A stretch of DNA of 8,975 nucleotides. Source: an uncultured Verrucomicrobiota bacterium. Lineage in GTDB: Bacteria; Verrucomicrobiota; Kiritimatiellia; RFP12; UBA1067. The position numbers and the translations under genes are program-made. Below, piece after piece: positions 1-6,262 of the stretch (position 1 is its first letter; each line of letters opens with the position of its first letter). The stretch lies in contig CAMOHV010000031.1 of NCBI GenBank assembly GCA_946615275.1, positions 1 through 8,975 on the forward strand. The letters run 5' to 3'. Below the pieces are notes generated by a model. It was not told where the DNA came from. It ran no database searches and saw nothing but the letters and a program-made list of their open reading frames with translations.

Positions 1-874
1 GGAAGTAGCAGCCGCCGGCGACGACGAAGGCGAAGAGCGTCGAGATGACGGTTCCGCGCCGTATCGCCCGCTCGTCGGTGATGGAATAGAACTTGCTCAC
101 CATCTGCGGGAGGCCCCATGTTCCGAGCGACGTGAGCACCACGACGCCCACGAGGCCGCGCGGATCGGGTCCGAAGAGCGAGGCGAAGCCGCCGTTCACC
201 GCGGGGTCGGCGTCGGACGGGACGAGCGCGAGCTTGTGCACGGCGTCGACGAGGCCGCCCTTGAGGCTCAGCACCGCGACGATCACGGCCGTGATGCCGA
301 AGAGCATGATCACGCCCTGGATAAAGTCGTTGATCGCCGTGGCCTTGTATCCGCCGAGGATCACGTAGACGGCGGTGAGCACCGCCATGGTCCAGGCGCA
401 GTAGACGTACGGGACGCCGAAGCTCATCTCGAAGAGCTTCGAGATGCCCATGTAGACGCCGGCGGTGTAGGGGATCAGGAACACGAACGCGATTGTGGAC
501 GCGGCGACGCGCAGGCCCTCGGAGCCGTAGCGCGCGCCGAAGAAGTCCGGCATCGTGCGGCTCTGGACGTGCTGCGTCATGAGGCGGGTGCGCCTTGCGA
601 GGACGAGCCACGCGAGCAGCGATCCTATTACGGCGTTACCGATGCCTATCCACGTGGAGGAAAGGCCGTATCTCCAGCCGAACTGTCCGGCATAGCCGAC
701 GAACACCACGGCCGAGAAGTAGCTTGTGCCGAATGCGAAGGCCGAGAGCCAGGGGCCTATGGCCCGTCCGCCCAGGACAAACCCGTCGACGGAGCGCGCG
801 TGCTTGCGGCTGTAGAGACCCACGCCGACCATGACGGCGAGGAAGAACAAGGTTAGAGCTATTTTGACGAACAT
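1..874 (-). CDS. Sodium:solute symporter family transporter, N-terminal 291 residues (truncated by window edge)
   Basis: This is a secondary transporter of the inner membrane that would use a sodium gradient to import a small solute; the substrate cannot be read from the sequence. The reverse strand is open from the ATG at 874 to the left edge. The protein starts MFVKIALTLFFLAVMVGVGL, a first membrane helix, followed by the family-typical FVLGGRAIGPW (32-42) and a small-residue/aromatic stretch (AFGTSYFSAVVFVGYAG). The most diagnostic segment is LGGYKATAINDFIQGVIML (173-191), the core motif of this family. Further on, SLGTWGLPQMVSKFYSI (249-265) matches the region around helix 8. Family members are usually about 450-550 residues, so roughly 55-60% is present. 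No Shine-Dalgarno precedes the ATG. The next in-frame ATG (residue 15) would cut into helix 1, so 874 is preferred. It is divergent from the secreted-protein operon; no functional link is evident. Confidence 0.93.
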   Translation of the reverse strand, partial: MFVKIALTLFFLAVMVGVGLYSRKHARSVDGFVLGGRAIGPWLSAFAFGTSYFSAVVFVGYAGQFGWRYGLSSTWIGIGNAVIGSLLAWLVLARRTRLMTQHVQSRTMPDFFGARYGSEGLRVAASTIAFVFLIPYTAGVYMGISKLFEMSFGVPYVYCAWTMAVLTAVYVILGGYKATAINDFIQGVIMLFGITAVIVAVLSLKGGLVDAVHKLALVPSDADPAVNGGFASLFGPDPRGLVGVVVLTSLGTWGLPQMVSKFYSITDERAIRRGTVISTLFAFVVAGGCYF

Positions 875-882
875 GGCTGCAT

Positions 883-911
883 ATTATAGAATATTTGCGG
901 CGCGTAGTCCA
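883..911 (-). promoter_or_regulatory. Predicted sigma-70-type promoter for the symporter
   Basis: Read on the minus strand there is a perfect TATAAT (plus positions 883-888), preceded after a 17-base spacer by TGGACT (906-911), which matches four of six positions of the -35 consensus. Only eight bases separate the -10 box from the ATG at 874. Transcription would therefore start about two bases before the start codon, giving a leaderless or nearly leaderless transcript, consistent with the lack of a ribosome binding site. Confidence 0.6.
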
Positions 912-1017
912 TGCCAAAGTTGAACTCATGGTAATGCCGCCGCTGAAATGCACAATGCCGGACGAATCGCGGGAAAGTGACAGTCGTTCGTTTGCCGCAC
1001 ATGGCGGTGGGGAAATA

Positions 1018-1026
1018 TGCTATAAT
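1018..1026 (+). promoter_or_regulatory. Extended -10 promoter for the secreted-protein operon
   Basis: The sequence TG-C-TATAAT is a perfect extended -10 element. It sits in a locally AT-rich patch of an otherwise GC-rich window. No good -35 box is found at 16-18 bases (TTGCCG at 992-997 is 23 bases away), which fits extended -10 promoters that do not need one. The expected transcription start is near 1033, about 45 bases before the first operon gene. No other promoter of this quality is visible further along the operon. Confidence 0.65.
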
Positions 1027-1035
1027 ATTACTTTT

Positions 1036-1056
1036 ACGCCCTGGTGTGCAGGGCGT
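1036..1056 (+). promoter_or_regulatory. 5'-leader stem-loop of the operon mRNA
   Basis: A perfect 8-bp inverted repeat, ACGCCCTG and CAGGGCGT, flanks a five-base GTGTG loop. It begins about three bases after the predicted transcription start and ends nine bases before the Shine-Dalgarno of the first gene. It is not followed by a run of T, so it does not look like an intrinsic terminator. A hairpin at the very 5' end of an mRNA can protect it from 5'-dependent decay; it could also be a protein-binding site. Function is inference; the palindrome is exact. Confidence 0.6.
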
Positions 1057-1064
1057 GGATGAAC

Positions 1065-1070
1065 GAGGAG
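1065..1070 (+). promoter_or_regulatory. Ribosome binding site of the first operon gene
   Basis: GAGGAG lies seven bases before the ATG at 1078 and fixes that start. An ATG five bases earlier (1073) is in another frame and meets a stop after one further codon (ATG CAA TGA), so it is not a useful start. Confidence 0.7.
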
Positions 1071-1077
1071 CTATGCA

Positions 1078-1935
1078 ATGAAAACGAAGACAGCATGCCT
1101 TCTTTGCGCCGCAGGTGCGGCGCTGGCTGCGCTTGGATTGAACTTCCCACTTGGGACGTACGTATATTCCGGCAGCGTTCTCGACTACCGCCACGAGTTG
1201 ATCAACTCCGACGCGGGCCTGACGATTCAGGCCGTGGCGACGAACGGAACGGTGCTGGCGTCGTCGCGCGTGTTCGACCCCGTGGCGACGCACGGCGCCA
1301 ACTTCCTGCTGGAGGTGCCGGTCTCCTCCCAGGCGTCCTCGAAGAGCGCGGCGGTCGGCGACGAACTGAACTGCGTGGTGCTGTCCGACTCCGGCGCGAC
1401 GAACGTCTCGCTGCGTCCGCTCCCGCGCGTAGCCGCGGCAAACGCGATCACGAACGTGAACGTGGTCAGCGCGCCGTCGACGGCGTTCACCACGTCGGAC
1501 GGCGTCACTGTGCTTGTCGCGGACGACTATCTGGCCGGGATCGCGCCGTGGATGGGCATGTTCGGGAAGACGGTCTACGAACCTTCGGCAGACTGGGACG
1601 GCGACGGCGTCTCCAACTACGGCGAGTACAAGGCCGGGACGAATCCCTTCGACGCGTCGGACCGCCTTAGGATCACCGAGTTCAGGCGCGGCGGCGATGC
1701 GGCGCTCCTGAAGTTCGAGTACGCCGGCGGGCATCTCTACGCGCTCGACGCCAGGCCGTCGCTCACGGAGGGCGCGTGGAAGGGGGAGCCGTTCCGCGTC
1801 GGCTCCCCGGCGGCGGCGGGGCAGCCCACGTTCTTCATGCCCGGCAACGAGTACGAGGACATCGGCGAGGCGACGATCTACGTGGTGCCCGCGGCGTCCG
1901 AGCCCAGCATGTTCTACACGATCCGCGCAGAGTGA
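1078..1935 (+). CDS. Exported protein with thrombospondin type 3-like calcium-binding loop
   Basis: A 285-residue protein and the first gene of the operon. The N-terminus (MKTKTACLLCAAGAALAALG) is a basic stretch followed by a hydrophobic segment, an export signal without a sharp cleavage site. Residues ~28-140 form a beta-rich region beginning YVYSGSVLDYRHE, with FLLEVPVSS near 77-84, of a type I do not recognise by name. Residues 172-195 carry DWDGDGVSNYGEYKAGTNPF followed by DASD. The D172/D174/D176 spacing, N180 and E183 give a DxDxDGxxNxxE calcium loop, as in thrombospondin type 3-like repeats common in secreted proteins of Verrucomicrobia-like bacteria. A ~90-residue C-terminal beta-rich domain ends SMFYTIRAE, resembling domains that usually follow this loop and end in a FYR-like motif. 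Likely secreted and calcium-stabilised; exact role unknown. The next gene starts 25 bases downstream with no terminator between. Confidence 0.85.
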   Translation: MKTKTACLLCAAGAALAALGLNFPLGTYVYSGSVLDYRHELINSDAGLTIQAVATNGTVLASSRVFDPVATHGANFLLEVPVSSQASSKSAAVGDELNCVVLSDSGATNVSLRPLPRVAAANAITNVNVVSAPSTAFTTSDGVTVLVADDYLAGIAPWMGMFGKTVYEPSADWDGDGVSNYGEYKAGTNPFDASDRLRITEFRRGGDAALLKFEYAGGHLYALDARPSLTEGAWKGEPFRVGSPAAAGQPTFFMPGNEYEDIGEATIYVVPAASEPSMFYTIRAE

Positions 1936-1960
1936 TGCGGAAACACCGAGGAATCAGCAA

Positions 1961-3619
1961 ATGAAAGTCCATCCATCAATGAAACTCCATCTTCTTGCGC
2001 TCGCCGCCGCCGTGCTCGCCGCGTCCGTGGCCATGGCCGGGCACGTTTCGGAGACGATGACGATCACCAACGGCTGGAACGCGGTGTATCTGGAGTCCAC
2101 GCCGGACAACTCCGCGCCGGAGGATTTCTTCGCGGACATGCCTCAGGTCGCGCGCGTGGGCTGCTACGAGTCGAGCGTCTATGGCGCGACGGAGCAGATC
2201 AGCAGCGACGGCAGCACCATCGCCCAGAAGCCGGTGTCGTTCTACGTGTGGGTTCGCGGCGACGAGAGTCGTTCCACGCTCCATCGGATCATGGGCGGGC
2301 GCTGTTACCTGATCTACGCGACGGGCCCGGCGTCGAAGACGTTCTACGGAGTGCCGGCGTGCCCGAGGGTGTCGTGGCAGGCCGCGGAGGACGGTTTCGC
2401 GACGATCGCCGGCGTGTCGATCCCTGCCGGCGAGACGGTCCCCTCGGACGTGTACTTCCGCGAGGGGCCGATGTCGCCTGAGGCGATCAAGGCCCCGTAT
2501 GAGCCGGGCGGACAGGATGCCGCCGCGCCGGAGTTCGCGAAGCTCATGTCGTTTCGCGGCACGCCTGCGCTCAAAGGCGGAAAAGTCTACGCGTTCGAGG
2601 GAAGTTCCGTGGCCGACTGGCCGGGCGTGGTGAAAGTCCTCACGACGACGATTTCCGGCGCGATCGCGTTCGGCGGCGGCGTCGCGCGCCAGTCGTTCTC
2701 CGTCGCCAACGCCGGGACGACGAACCGCACGATCCGCGTGGGCTACGGGCCGAGTGAGCTTGCGTCCGAGGAGAAGCCGCCGCTCATGGTGTACATCCCC
2801 CGCGTCGGCACGAACGAATACGGCTGGACCACCTTCGAGACGCACGACTTCGACCTCGCGCCCGGAGAGTCGCGCACGCTTGCCCTCGCCATCGACAAGT
2901 CCGGCTTCACGGCGGACAGGTCGTTCGCGGGGCTTGTCACGGTCTCCGACCTGAGCGGCACGAAGATGCGCGTGCGCGTGCCCGTCACCGCGGCGCTCGA
3001 CGCGGACTCGCCCCGCTCCGCCGCCTTCCCGAAGGGCCTCTGGTACGGCAACATCGAGCTTACGCAGGTGGACCGTCTTTCGGACGGCGTGCCGGTGGAG
3101 GCCGGCGGCAAGATGAAGATGCAGGCGCTGCTGCTTGTGGACAACGCCGGCGCGGCGCACCTGATGCAGCGCGTCGCGGTTGGCACCGCGAAGGAGCCGG
3201 GCGAGGACGGCACGCGCGCCGTCAAGCTCTGGCCGGAGACGGCCGACGTCCCGGCGGAGTATTTGGCGCGGCGCATATCGACGATGTTCCCAGACGTCGC
3301 GCACCGCTCGCTCGACGCGACGAGCGGCAGCTTCGGCGGCATTCTGCAGTTCGACTGGACCGTCGCGGCGGATGCGCGCGACAATCCTTTCCGGCACGTC
3401 TGGCATCCGGACCATGCTGCGGGGTTCGCCGTCACGAACCGCCTGACGCTCTCGTGGCACAAGGAGAACGGCGAATCAACGTGGGAGTACAGCCCTGACG
3501 AGGTGACATACGGCATCGGCACGTGGACGCTCGGCGGGCTTTCGGGCACAGGCGAAGTGACCATGCGCGGCGTATTCGCGCTGAAGCGCATCATTGCGAC
3601 ATCAAACATAGAGGAGTGA
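1961..3619 (+). CDS. Exported protein with N-terminal GWN module and C-terminal GLWYG/HPDH module, function unknown
   Basis: A 552-residue protein. GAGGAA at 1948-1953 lies seven bases before the ATG at 1961, which supports that start over the ATG at 1979. Signal peptide: residues 1-26, cleavage likely after AMA. Residues ~30-220 open with TITNGWNAVYLESTPD, a 'GWN-x-[IV]-x-L' segment I associate with large secreted proteins of Verrucomicrobia, Planctomycetes and myxobacteria. Residues ~235-345 are beta-rich and Ig-like (SFSVANAGTTNRTIRV, then LAPGESRTLAL and a VTVSDL strand). Residues 357-550 form a distinct module: GLWYGNIELTQV (359-370), ALLLVDNAGAAHLM, RRIS (437-440), an FGG...F.W strand, NPFRHVWHPDH with HPDH at 482-485, and IGTWTLGGLSG followed by a GVFALKRI end. 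I recall this motif set at the ends of much larger proteins, but no function is known to me. The conserved HPDH could bind metal; that is inference. It sits between the calcium-loop protein and the three paralogs. Confidence 0.85.
   Translation: MKVHPSMKLHLLALAAAVLAASVAMAGHVSETMTITNGWNAVYLESTPDNSAPEDFFADMPQVARVGCYESSVYGATEQISSDGSTIAQKPVSFYVWVRGDESRSTLHRIMGGRCYLIYATGPASKTFYGVPACPRVSWQAAEDGFATIAGVSIPAGETVPSDVYFREGPMSPEAIKAPYEPGGQDAAAPEFAKLMSFRGTPALKGGKVYAFEGSSVADWPGVVKVLTTTISGAIAFGGGVARQSFSVANAGTTNRTIRVGYGPSELASEEKPPLMVYIPRVGTNEYGWTTFETHDFDLAPGESRTLALAIDKSGFTADRSFAGLVTVSDLSGTKMRVRVPVTAALDADSPRSAAFPKGLWYGNIELTQVDRLSDGVPVEAGGKMKMQALLLVDNAGAAHLMQRVAVGTAKEPGEDGTRAVKLWPETADVPAEYLARRISTMFPDVAHRSLDATSGSFGGILQFDWTVAADARDNPFRHVWHPDHAAGFAVTNRLTLSWHKENGESTWEYSPDEVTYGIGTWTLGGLSGTGEVTMRGVFALKRIIATSNIEE
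3611..3616 (+). promoter_or_regulatory. Ribosome binding site abutting the upstream stop codon
   Basis: GAGGAG lies immediately before the TGA that ends the previous gene and eight bases before the ATG at 3625. It selects 3625 over the more upstream in-frame ATG at 3523, which would add 34 residues inside the preceding coding region and bury the signal peptide. Ribosomes finishing the upstream gene would sit on this site, so translation of the two genes is probably coupled. Confidence 0.65.
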
Positions 3620-3624
3620 ATGAA

Positions 3625-4431
3625 ATGAAAAGCACATTGCTAGGAGCCCTGCTGATCGCGGCCGCGGCCGCGGCCGACGCGGACATGGCGCTCGCGTACC
3701 ACGGCAAGCTGGTGCCTGCGGGCGGCGGCGCGAAGATCAGCACCAAGGTGCCGATGACTGTCGAGTTCCGGCTCTACCGCAACGCGCAGCCGGGTGAGAC
3801 GGCTCCGCTGTGGGGGCGCGCGATGCCCGTAAGGTTCGACGGCGCGGGCATGTTCTACGTAGAGCTCTCCGACGAGGCCGGCGTGGCCGTTCCGAACGCG
3901 GCGTACGAGCGGCTGGCGGACGCCGTGGCGGCGGCCGGCGGAGCGGACGCCTGGCTCTCCATCAAGCCGGTCGGTTACGGCGAGCTGCTGCCGCGCAAGA
4001 GAATCGGCGGCGTCCACCGCGCCGAGCGCGCGACCACGGCCCGAAGCGTCGAACGCCTCGAGGCGGGCCCTCTCGCGGCGGAGACATTATCCGCCGGCTC
4101 ATGCGAGATCGGCGGCTCCCTGAACGTGACCGGGTCGTTCGTCGTGGGCGGGAAGATCGAGAACACGATCGACGCGACGAAGGACGTCGCCATCGGCTCC
4201 CCGTCCGGGACGGTGCTCTTCACCGGCACCTTCGACCAGTGGACGAACCTGAACATGGACTTCCGGGGTTCGACGCACATCGCGCCCGACCTCCTTTCGG
4301 GATTCAGGAAGAGCGACTACGGCGTCCTCTCCCTCCCCGTGCAGGCTGGCTCCTCCGTGGCCCTTCCGAGCGGGTGTGGCTCATTCATCATCCAGCAATT
4401 CCTGAAGGGCAACTACAATCCCTTCTTCTGA
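3625..4431 (+). CDS. Exported beta-rich protein, first of three tandem paralogs
   Basis: A 268-residue protein. The signal peptide (MKSTLLGALLIAAAAAADAD) is unusually alanine-rich, encoded by a GCGGCC repeat. The mature protein starts with a ~100-residue domain: LAYHGKLVP (22-30), VEFRLYRN, a PLWGRAMPVRFDGAGMFYVE stretch, then LSIKPVGYGELLPRKRIGG with PR at 123-124. This pattern (short 'Y-x-G-[KR]' opening, FRLY, LW, NG-x-F-like turn, closing PR) recurs in the next two genes and in secreted proteins I recall from Verrucomicrobia-like bacteria, where it often precedes fibre-like C-termini. The middle (~140-185) has short beta repeats (LNVTGSFVVGGKIE). The end carries LSLPVQAGSSVAL (235-247), a motif shared with its paralogs, and finishes GNYNPFF. 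No anchor or sorting signal is visible. Likely an extracellular structural or adhesive component; function not established. Confidence 0.83.
   Translation: MKSTLLGALLIAAAAAADADMALAYHGKLVPAGGGAKISTKVPMTVEFRLYRNAQPGETAPLWGRAMPVRFDGAGMFYVELSDEAGVAVPNAAYERLADAVAAAGGADAWLSIKPVGYGELLPRKRIGGVHRAERATTARSVERLEAGPLAAETLSAGSCEIGGSLNVTGSFVVGGKIENTIDATKDVAIGSPSGTVLFTGTFDQWTNLNMDFRGSTHIAPDLLSGFRKSDYGVLSLPVQAGSSVALPSGCGSFIIQQFLKGNYNPFF
3658..3675 (+). repeat. Three tandem GCGGCC hexamers in the signal peptide
   Basis: Three exact copies of GCGGCC encode six consecutive alanines (residues 12-17) in the hydrophobic core of the signal peptide. Gain or loss of a unit would change the core by two alanines without shifting the frame, so it could only tune export, not switch the gene off. 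Confidence 0.7.
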
Positions 4432-4449
4432 TGGCGAAAGGCGACAGAC

Positions 4450-5436
4450 ATGAAAACGAAGAAGATACATCTGATTGCGCCGGCGCTGGCCGCCGCTTTG
4501 TCGGTAGGCGCGGCGGATTTCTCCATCGAAGGCCAGCTGTTCCTGTCCGACGCCTTGCAGACCTCCGTCGAGAAGACATGCAAGGTGAGCTTCTATGGCG
4601 CGGAGAACGCGTCCAGTCCGCTCTATGAGACGAATGGCGTGCGATTGGCGACGGACGCCAATGGCTATTTCGTCCTCGGCGCCTCGGCGCCGGACTCCGT
4701 TGAACTGCCAGACACGTTCTGGGTGGGCGTGAAGCCGGATGGACACGAGGAGCTTCAGCCGCGCTTCCGCGTGGCGCCGGTGCCGTTCGCGTTTGCGGCG
4801 GACGAGGCGCAGCTCATCTCAACGGATGAGGCGTTCGAGCTTGCGGGCGTTGCGACGATCGACCGCCTGGACGTCTCCGGGGACGTCGAGACGGAGGATC
4901 TGGTCGTGGCGACGAACAGCGTGGTCAAGACGAAGAACCTCAGCCTCGACTCCGCGAAGATCGAGTCGATCTCCATCCCCAACGGCGGGCTGATCGGCCT
5001 CTTCAACGCGAATGGCGCAACGCCGTCGTTCGACTACGACACGTTCTCGGCGGAAGTCCGGGCGAGCGTCGAAGCGAAAATCACTGATTCGGGCTCGATA
5101 TTCTCGCACGACCAGTCCATTACGAAGAGCATGGATCTCTCGCACTCCTTCGACGGCGACGGCTTCCTGCTGATCGCGATCAAGGCCGATTCGAAGCAAT
5201 GCCCGGCGTCCAGGCTTTCGGTCAAGATAGGCGGAACGACGATCTACGACCGGGCCGTCGGGACCGACAGGGGCGGAGTGGTGAAGCGGTTCATGAGCGT
5301 TCCGTACAGATCAGGAGAAGGGGTCGAGCTCAAGTTGACGGCCACCGGCGGCGGGGAGGTGCCTTTCCGCCGGCAGGATGACTACAAGTCCAACATCGGC
5401 GTGAAGCTGCAGCTGGTCAGGTTCGGGAGGAAATGA
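4450..5436 (+). CDS. Exported beta-rich protein, second of three tandem paralogs
   Basis: A 328-residue protein starting 18 bases after the previous stop. Its ribosome binding site is weaker than its neighbours' (AAAGG at 4437-4441). Signal peptide: MKTKKIHLIAPALAAALSVG, cleavage likely near GAA. Residues ~23-110 form the shared N-terminal domain: FSIEGQLFLSD, VSFYGA, PLYETNGVRLATDANGYF, FWVGVKPDGHEELQPRFRVA with PR at 104-105, then a PVPFAFAADEA linker. Residues ~125-185 are a repetitive beta stretch (DRLDVSGDVETEDLVVATNS, then KNLSLDSAKIES), possibly a fibre or beta-helix shaft. The C-terminal ~110 residues form a compact domain (FDGDGFLLIAIKADS, LSVKIGGTTIYDRAVG) with the shared MSVPYRSGEGVEL motif (282-294). 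The overall shape (signal, base domain, repetitive shaft, C-terminal knob) resembles fibre or tip proteins. Role is inferred, not known. Confidence 0.83.
   Translation: MKTKKIHLIAPALAAALSVGAADFSIEGQLFLSDALQTSVEKTCKVSFYGAENASSPLYETNGVRLATDANGYFVLGASAPDSVELPDTFWVGVKPDGHEELQPRFRVAPVPFAFAADEAQLISTDEAFELAGVATIDRLDVSGDVETEDLVVATNSVVKTKNLSLDSAKIESISIPNGGLIGLFNANGATPSFDYDTFSAEVRASVEAKITDSGSIFSHDQSITKSMDLSHSFDGDGFLLIAIKADSKQCPASRLSVKIGGTTIYDRAVGTDRGGVVKRFMSVPYRSGEGVELKLTATGGGEVPFRRQDDYKSNIGVKLQLVRFGRK
5425..5430 (+). promoter_or_regulatory. Ribosome binding site at the 4450-5436 / 5439-6248 junction
   Basis: GGGAGG lies two bases before ATG 5433 and eight bases before ATG 5439. The spacing favours 5439. 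The upstream stop codon (5434-5436) overlaps ATG 5433 and lies directly before 5439, so translation is probably coupled whichever is used. Confidence 0.55.
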
Positions 5437-5438
5437 GA

Positions 5439-6248
5439 ATGAAGGCGAGGTGCTCCATGATGAAGAGGGCAATGTCGATTGCGGCCTTGATGGCCGCTGC
5501 GTGCGCCATGGCGTTCGACGACGTGCAGGTGACGTACCGCGGGCGCGTCCGGGAGAACGGCGTCGTGCCCGCCGAGCAGACCGTTTCGATGGCTTTCCGC
5601 CTTTACGCGAAGGCGAAGGACGCCGCGCCGTCGTGGACGGCGGAGATGCCGCAAGTCCGCATCGGCGCGAACGGCTTCTTCCAGGTGGCGCTGCGCGGCG
5701 AGGGCCTTGCCGAGGCCATCGACGCGGGAAAGGCAAACTGGATAGGCGTGTCGATCGCGGGCGGCAAGGAGCAGTATCCGCGCCAGGCGCTCATGGCGAG
5801 CCCGTGCGCGTCCAAGGCCGCGACAGCGGAACGCCTGGCGGAGTCGCCGTCGGTCAAGACAGCCTCGGTTGCGCGCGTCAAGACGAAGACGTTCATGGTG
5901 TCCGAGCTTTCGGTGGGCGGGGCTGTGAAGAGCTCGTCGTCGGCCGCCGCGTCCGTCGACGTGAAGCTCACGAAGCCGTGGTGGACGCTTCCCGTCAAGG
6001 GGAACGTCCGCTTCTTCAGCGGCGCCAGCCCCATCGACATCGGCATCCGGACGGTATCCGGCGATGGTTGCTCCTTCGGCAAGACCGATTGCAACTGCGT
6101 CGCGCTTTTCACTTCCGTGAACTCCGACGTGATGCCGGGCATGTCGCTCTTCTTCAAGAAAGACGAGACGATACGGCTCTCGTCCGCCGTCGGGCTCGAC
6201 AGCGGAACGGTGGTCCGCTGCTTCATCTACAAGATCGGTGTGGAGTGA
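5439..6248 (+). CDS. Exported beta-rich protein, third of three tandem paralogs
   Basis: A 269-residue protein from the ATG at 5439. In-frame ATGs at 5433, 5457 and 5460 are alternatives, all upstream of the signal-peptide core. Signal peptide: MMKRAMSIAALMAAACAMA, cleavage likely before FDDVQ. The shared N-terminal domain follows: VTYRGRVRENG, VSMAFRLYAKAKD, a PSWTAEMPQVRIGANGFFQV stretch, NWIGVSIAGGKEQYPRQALM with PR at 114-115, then SKAATAERLAE. The middle is short and serine/valine-rich. The C-terminal ~100 residues contain three closely spaced cysteines (C211, C218, C220), possibly giving a disulfide outside the cell, and the shared MSLFFKKDETIRL motif (235-247). It ends CFIYKIGVE. FRLY and the Y-x-G-R opening make this the closest of the three to the family pattern I recall. 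Function unknown; probably partners the giant protein encoded 14 bases downstream. Confidence 0.82.
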   Translation: MKARCSMMKRAMSIAALMAAACAMAFDDVQVTYRGRVRENGVVPAEQTVSMAFRLYAKAKDAAPSWTAEMPQVRIGANGFFQVALRGEGLAEAIDAGKANWIGVSIAGGKEQYPRQALMASPCASKAATAERLAESPSVKTASVARVKTKTFMVSELSVGGAVKSSSSAAASVDVKLTKPWWTLPVKGNVRFFSGASPIDIGIRTVSGDGCSFGKTDCNCVALFTSVNSDVMPGMSLFFKKDETIRLSSAVGLDSGTVVRCFIYKIGVE

Positions 6249-6249
6249 G

Positions 6250-6255
6250 AGGAGG
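6250..6255 (+). promoter_or_regulatory. Strong ribosome binding site of the giant gene
   Basis: A perfect AGGAGG lies seven bases before the ATG at 6263 and two bases after the previous stop. It fixes the start and is the best Shine-Dalgarno in the operon, suggesting efficient translation of the large protein. Confidence 0.7.
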
Positions 6256-6262
6256 ATTGCAC

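Noticed and set aside
933..960. Direct repeat AATGCCG (933-939 and 954-960) between the divergent promoters as an operator
   Set aside because: It is seven bases only, 21 bases apart, with no flanking similarity or dyad symmetry. It is too short to support in a GC-rich region.
994..1007. Possible small hairpin CCGC-ACATGG-CGG near the plus-strand promoter
   Set aside because: Only about four base pairs; expected by chance.
1078..1110. Lipoprotein signal in the first operon gene because of cysteines near the N-terminus
   Set aside because: The cysteines fall at residues 7 and 10, too early, and are not preceded by an L-[AS]-[GA]-C type lipobox after a full hydrophobic stretch.
859..1734. Minus-strand open frame covering the divergent promoter region
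   Set aside because: It runs across both predicted promoters and opposite the calcium-loop gene, and has no domain. It is a chance frame.
1976..3460. Long open frame on the minus strand opposite the 552-residue gene
   Set aside because: Its product is arginine/histidine-rich and of low complexity, has no recognisable motif, and lies entirely opposite a gene with a signal peptide, ribosome binding site and ordered motifs. High GC content produces such antisense frames.
3625..6248. Prophage tail-fibre genes
   Set aside because: The domain layout is fibre-like, but each protein has an export signal and no phage structural, lysis or integration gene is nearby, so a secreted cellular assembly fits better.
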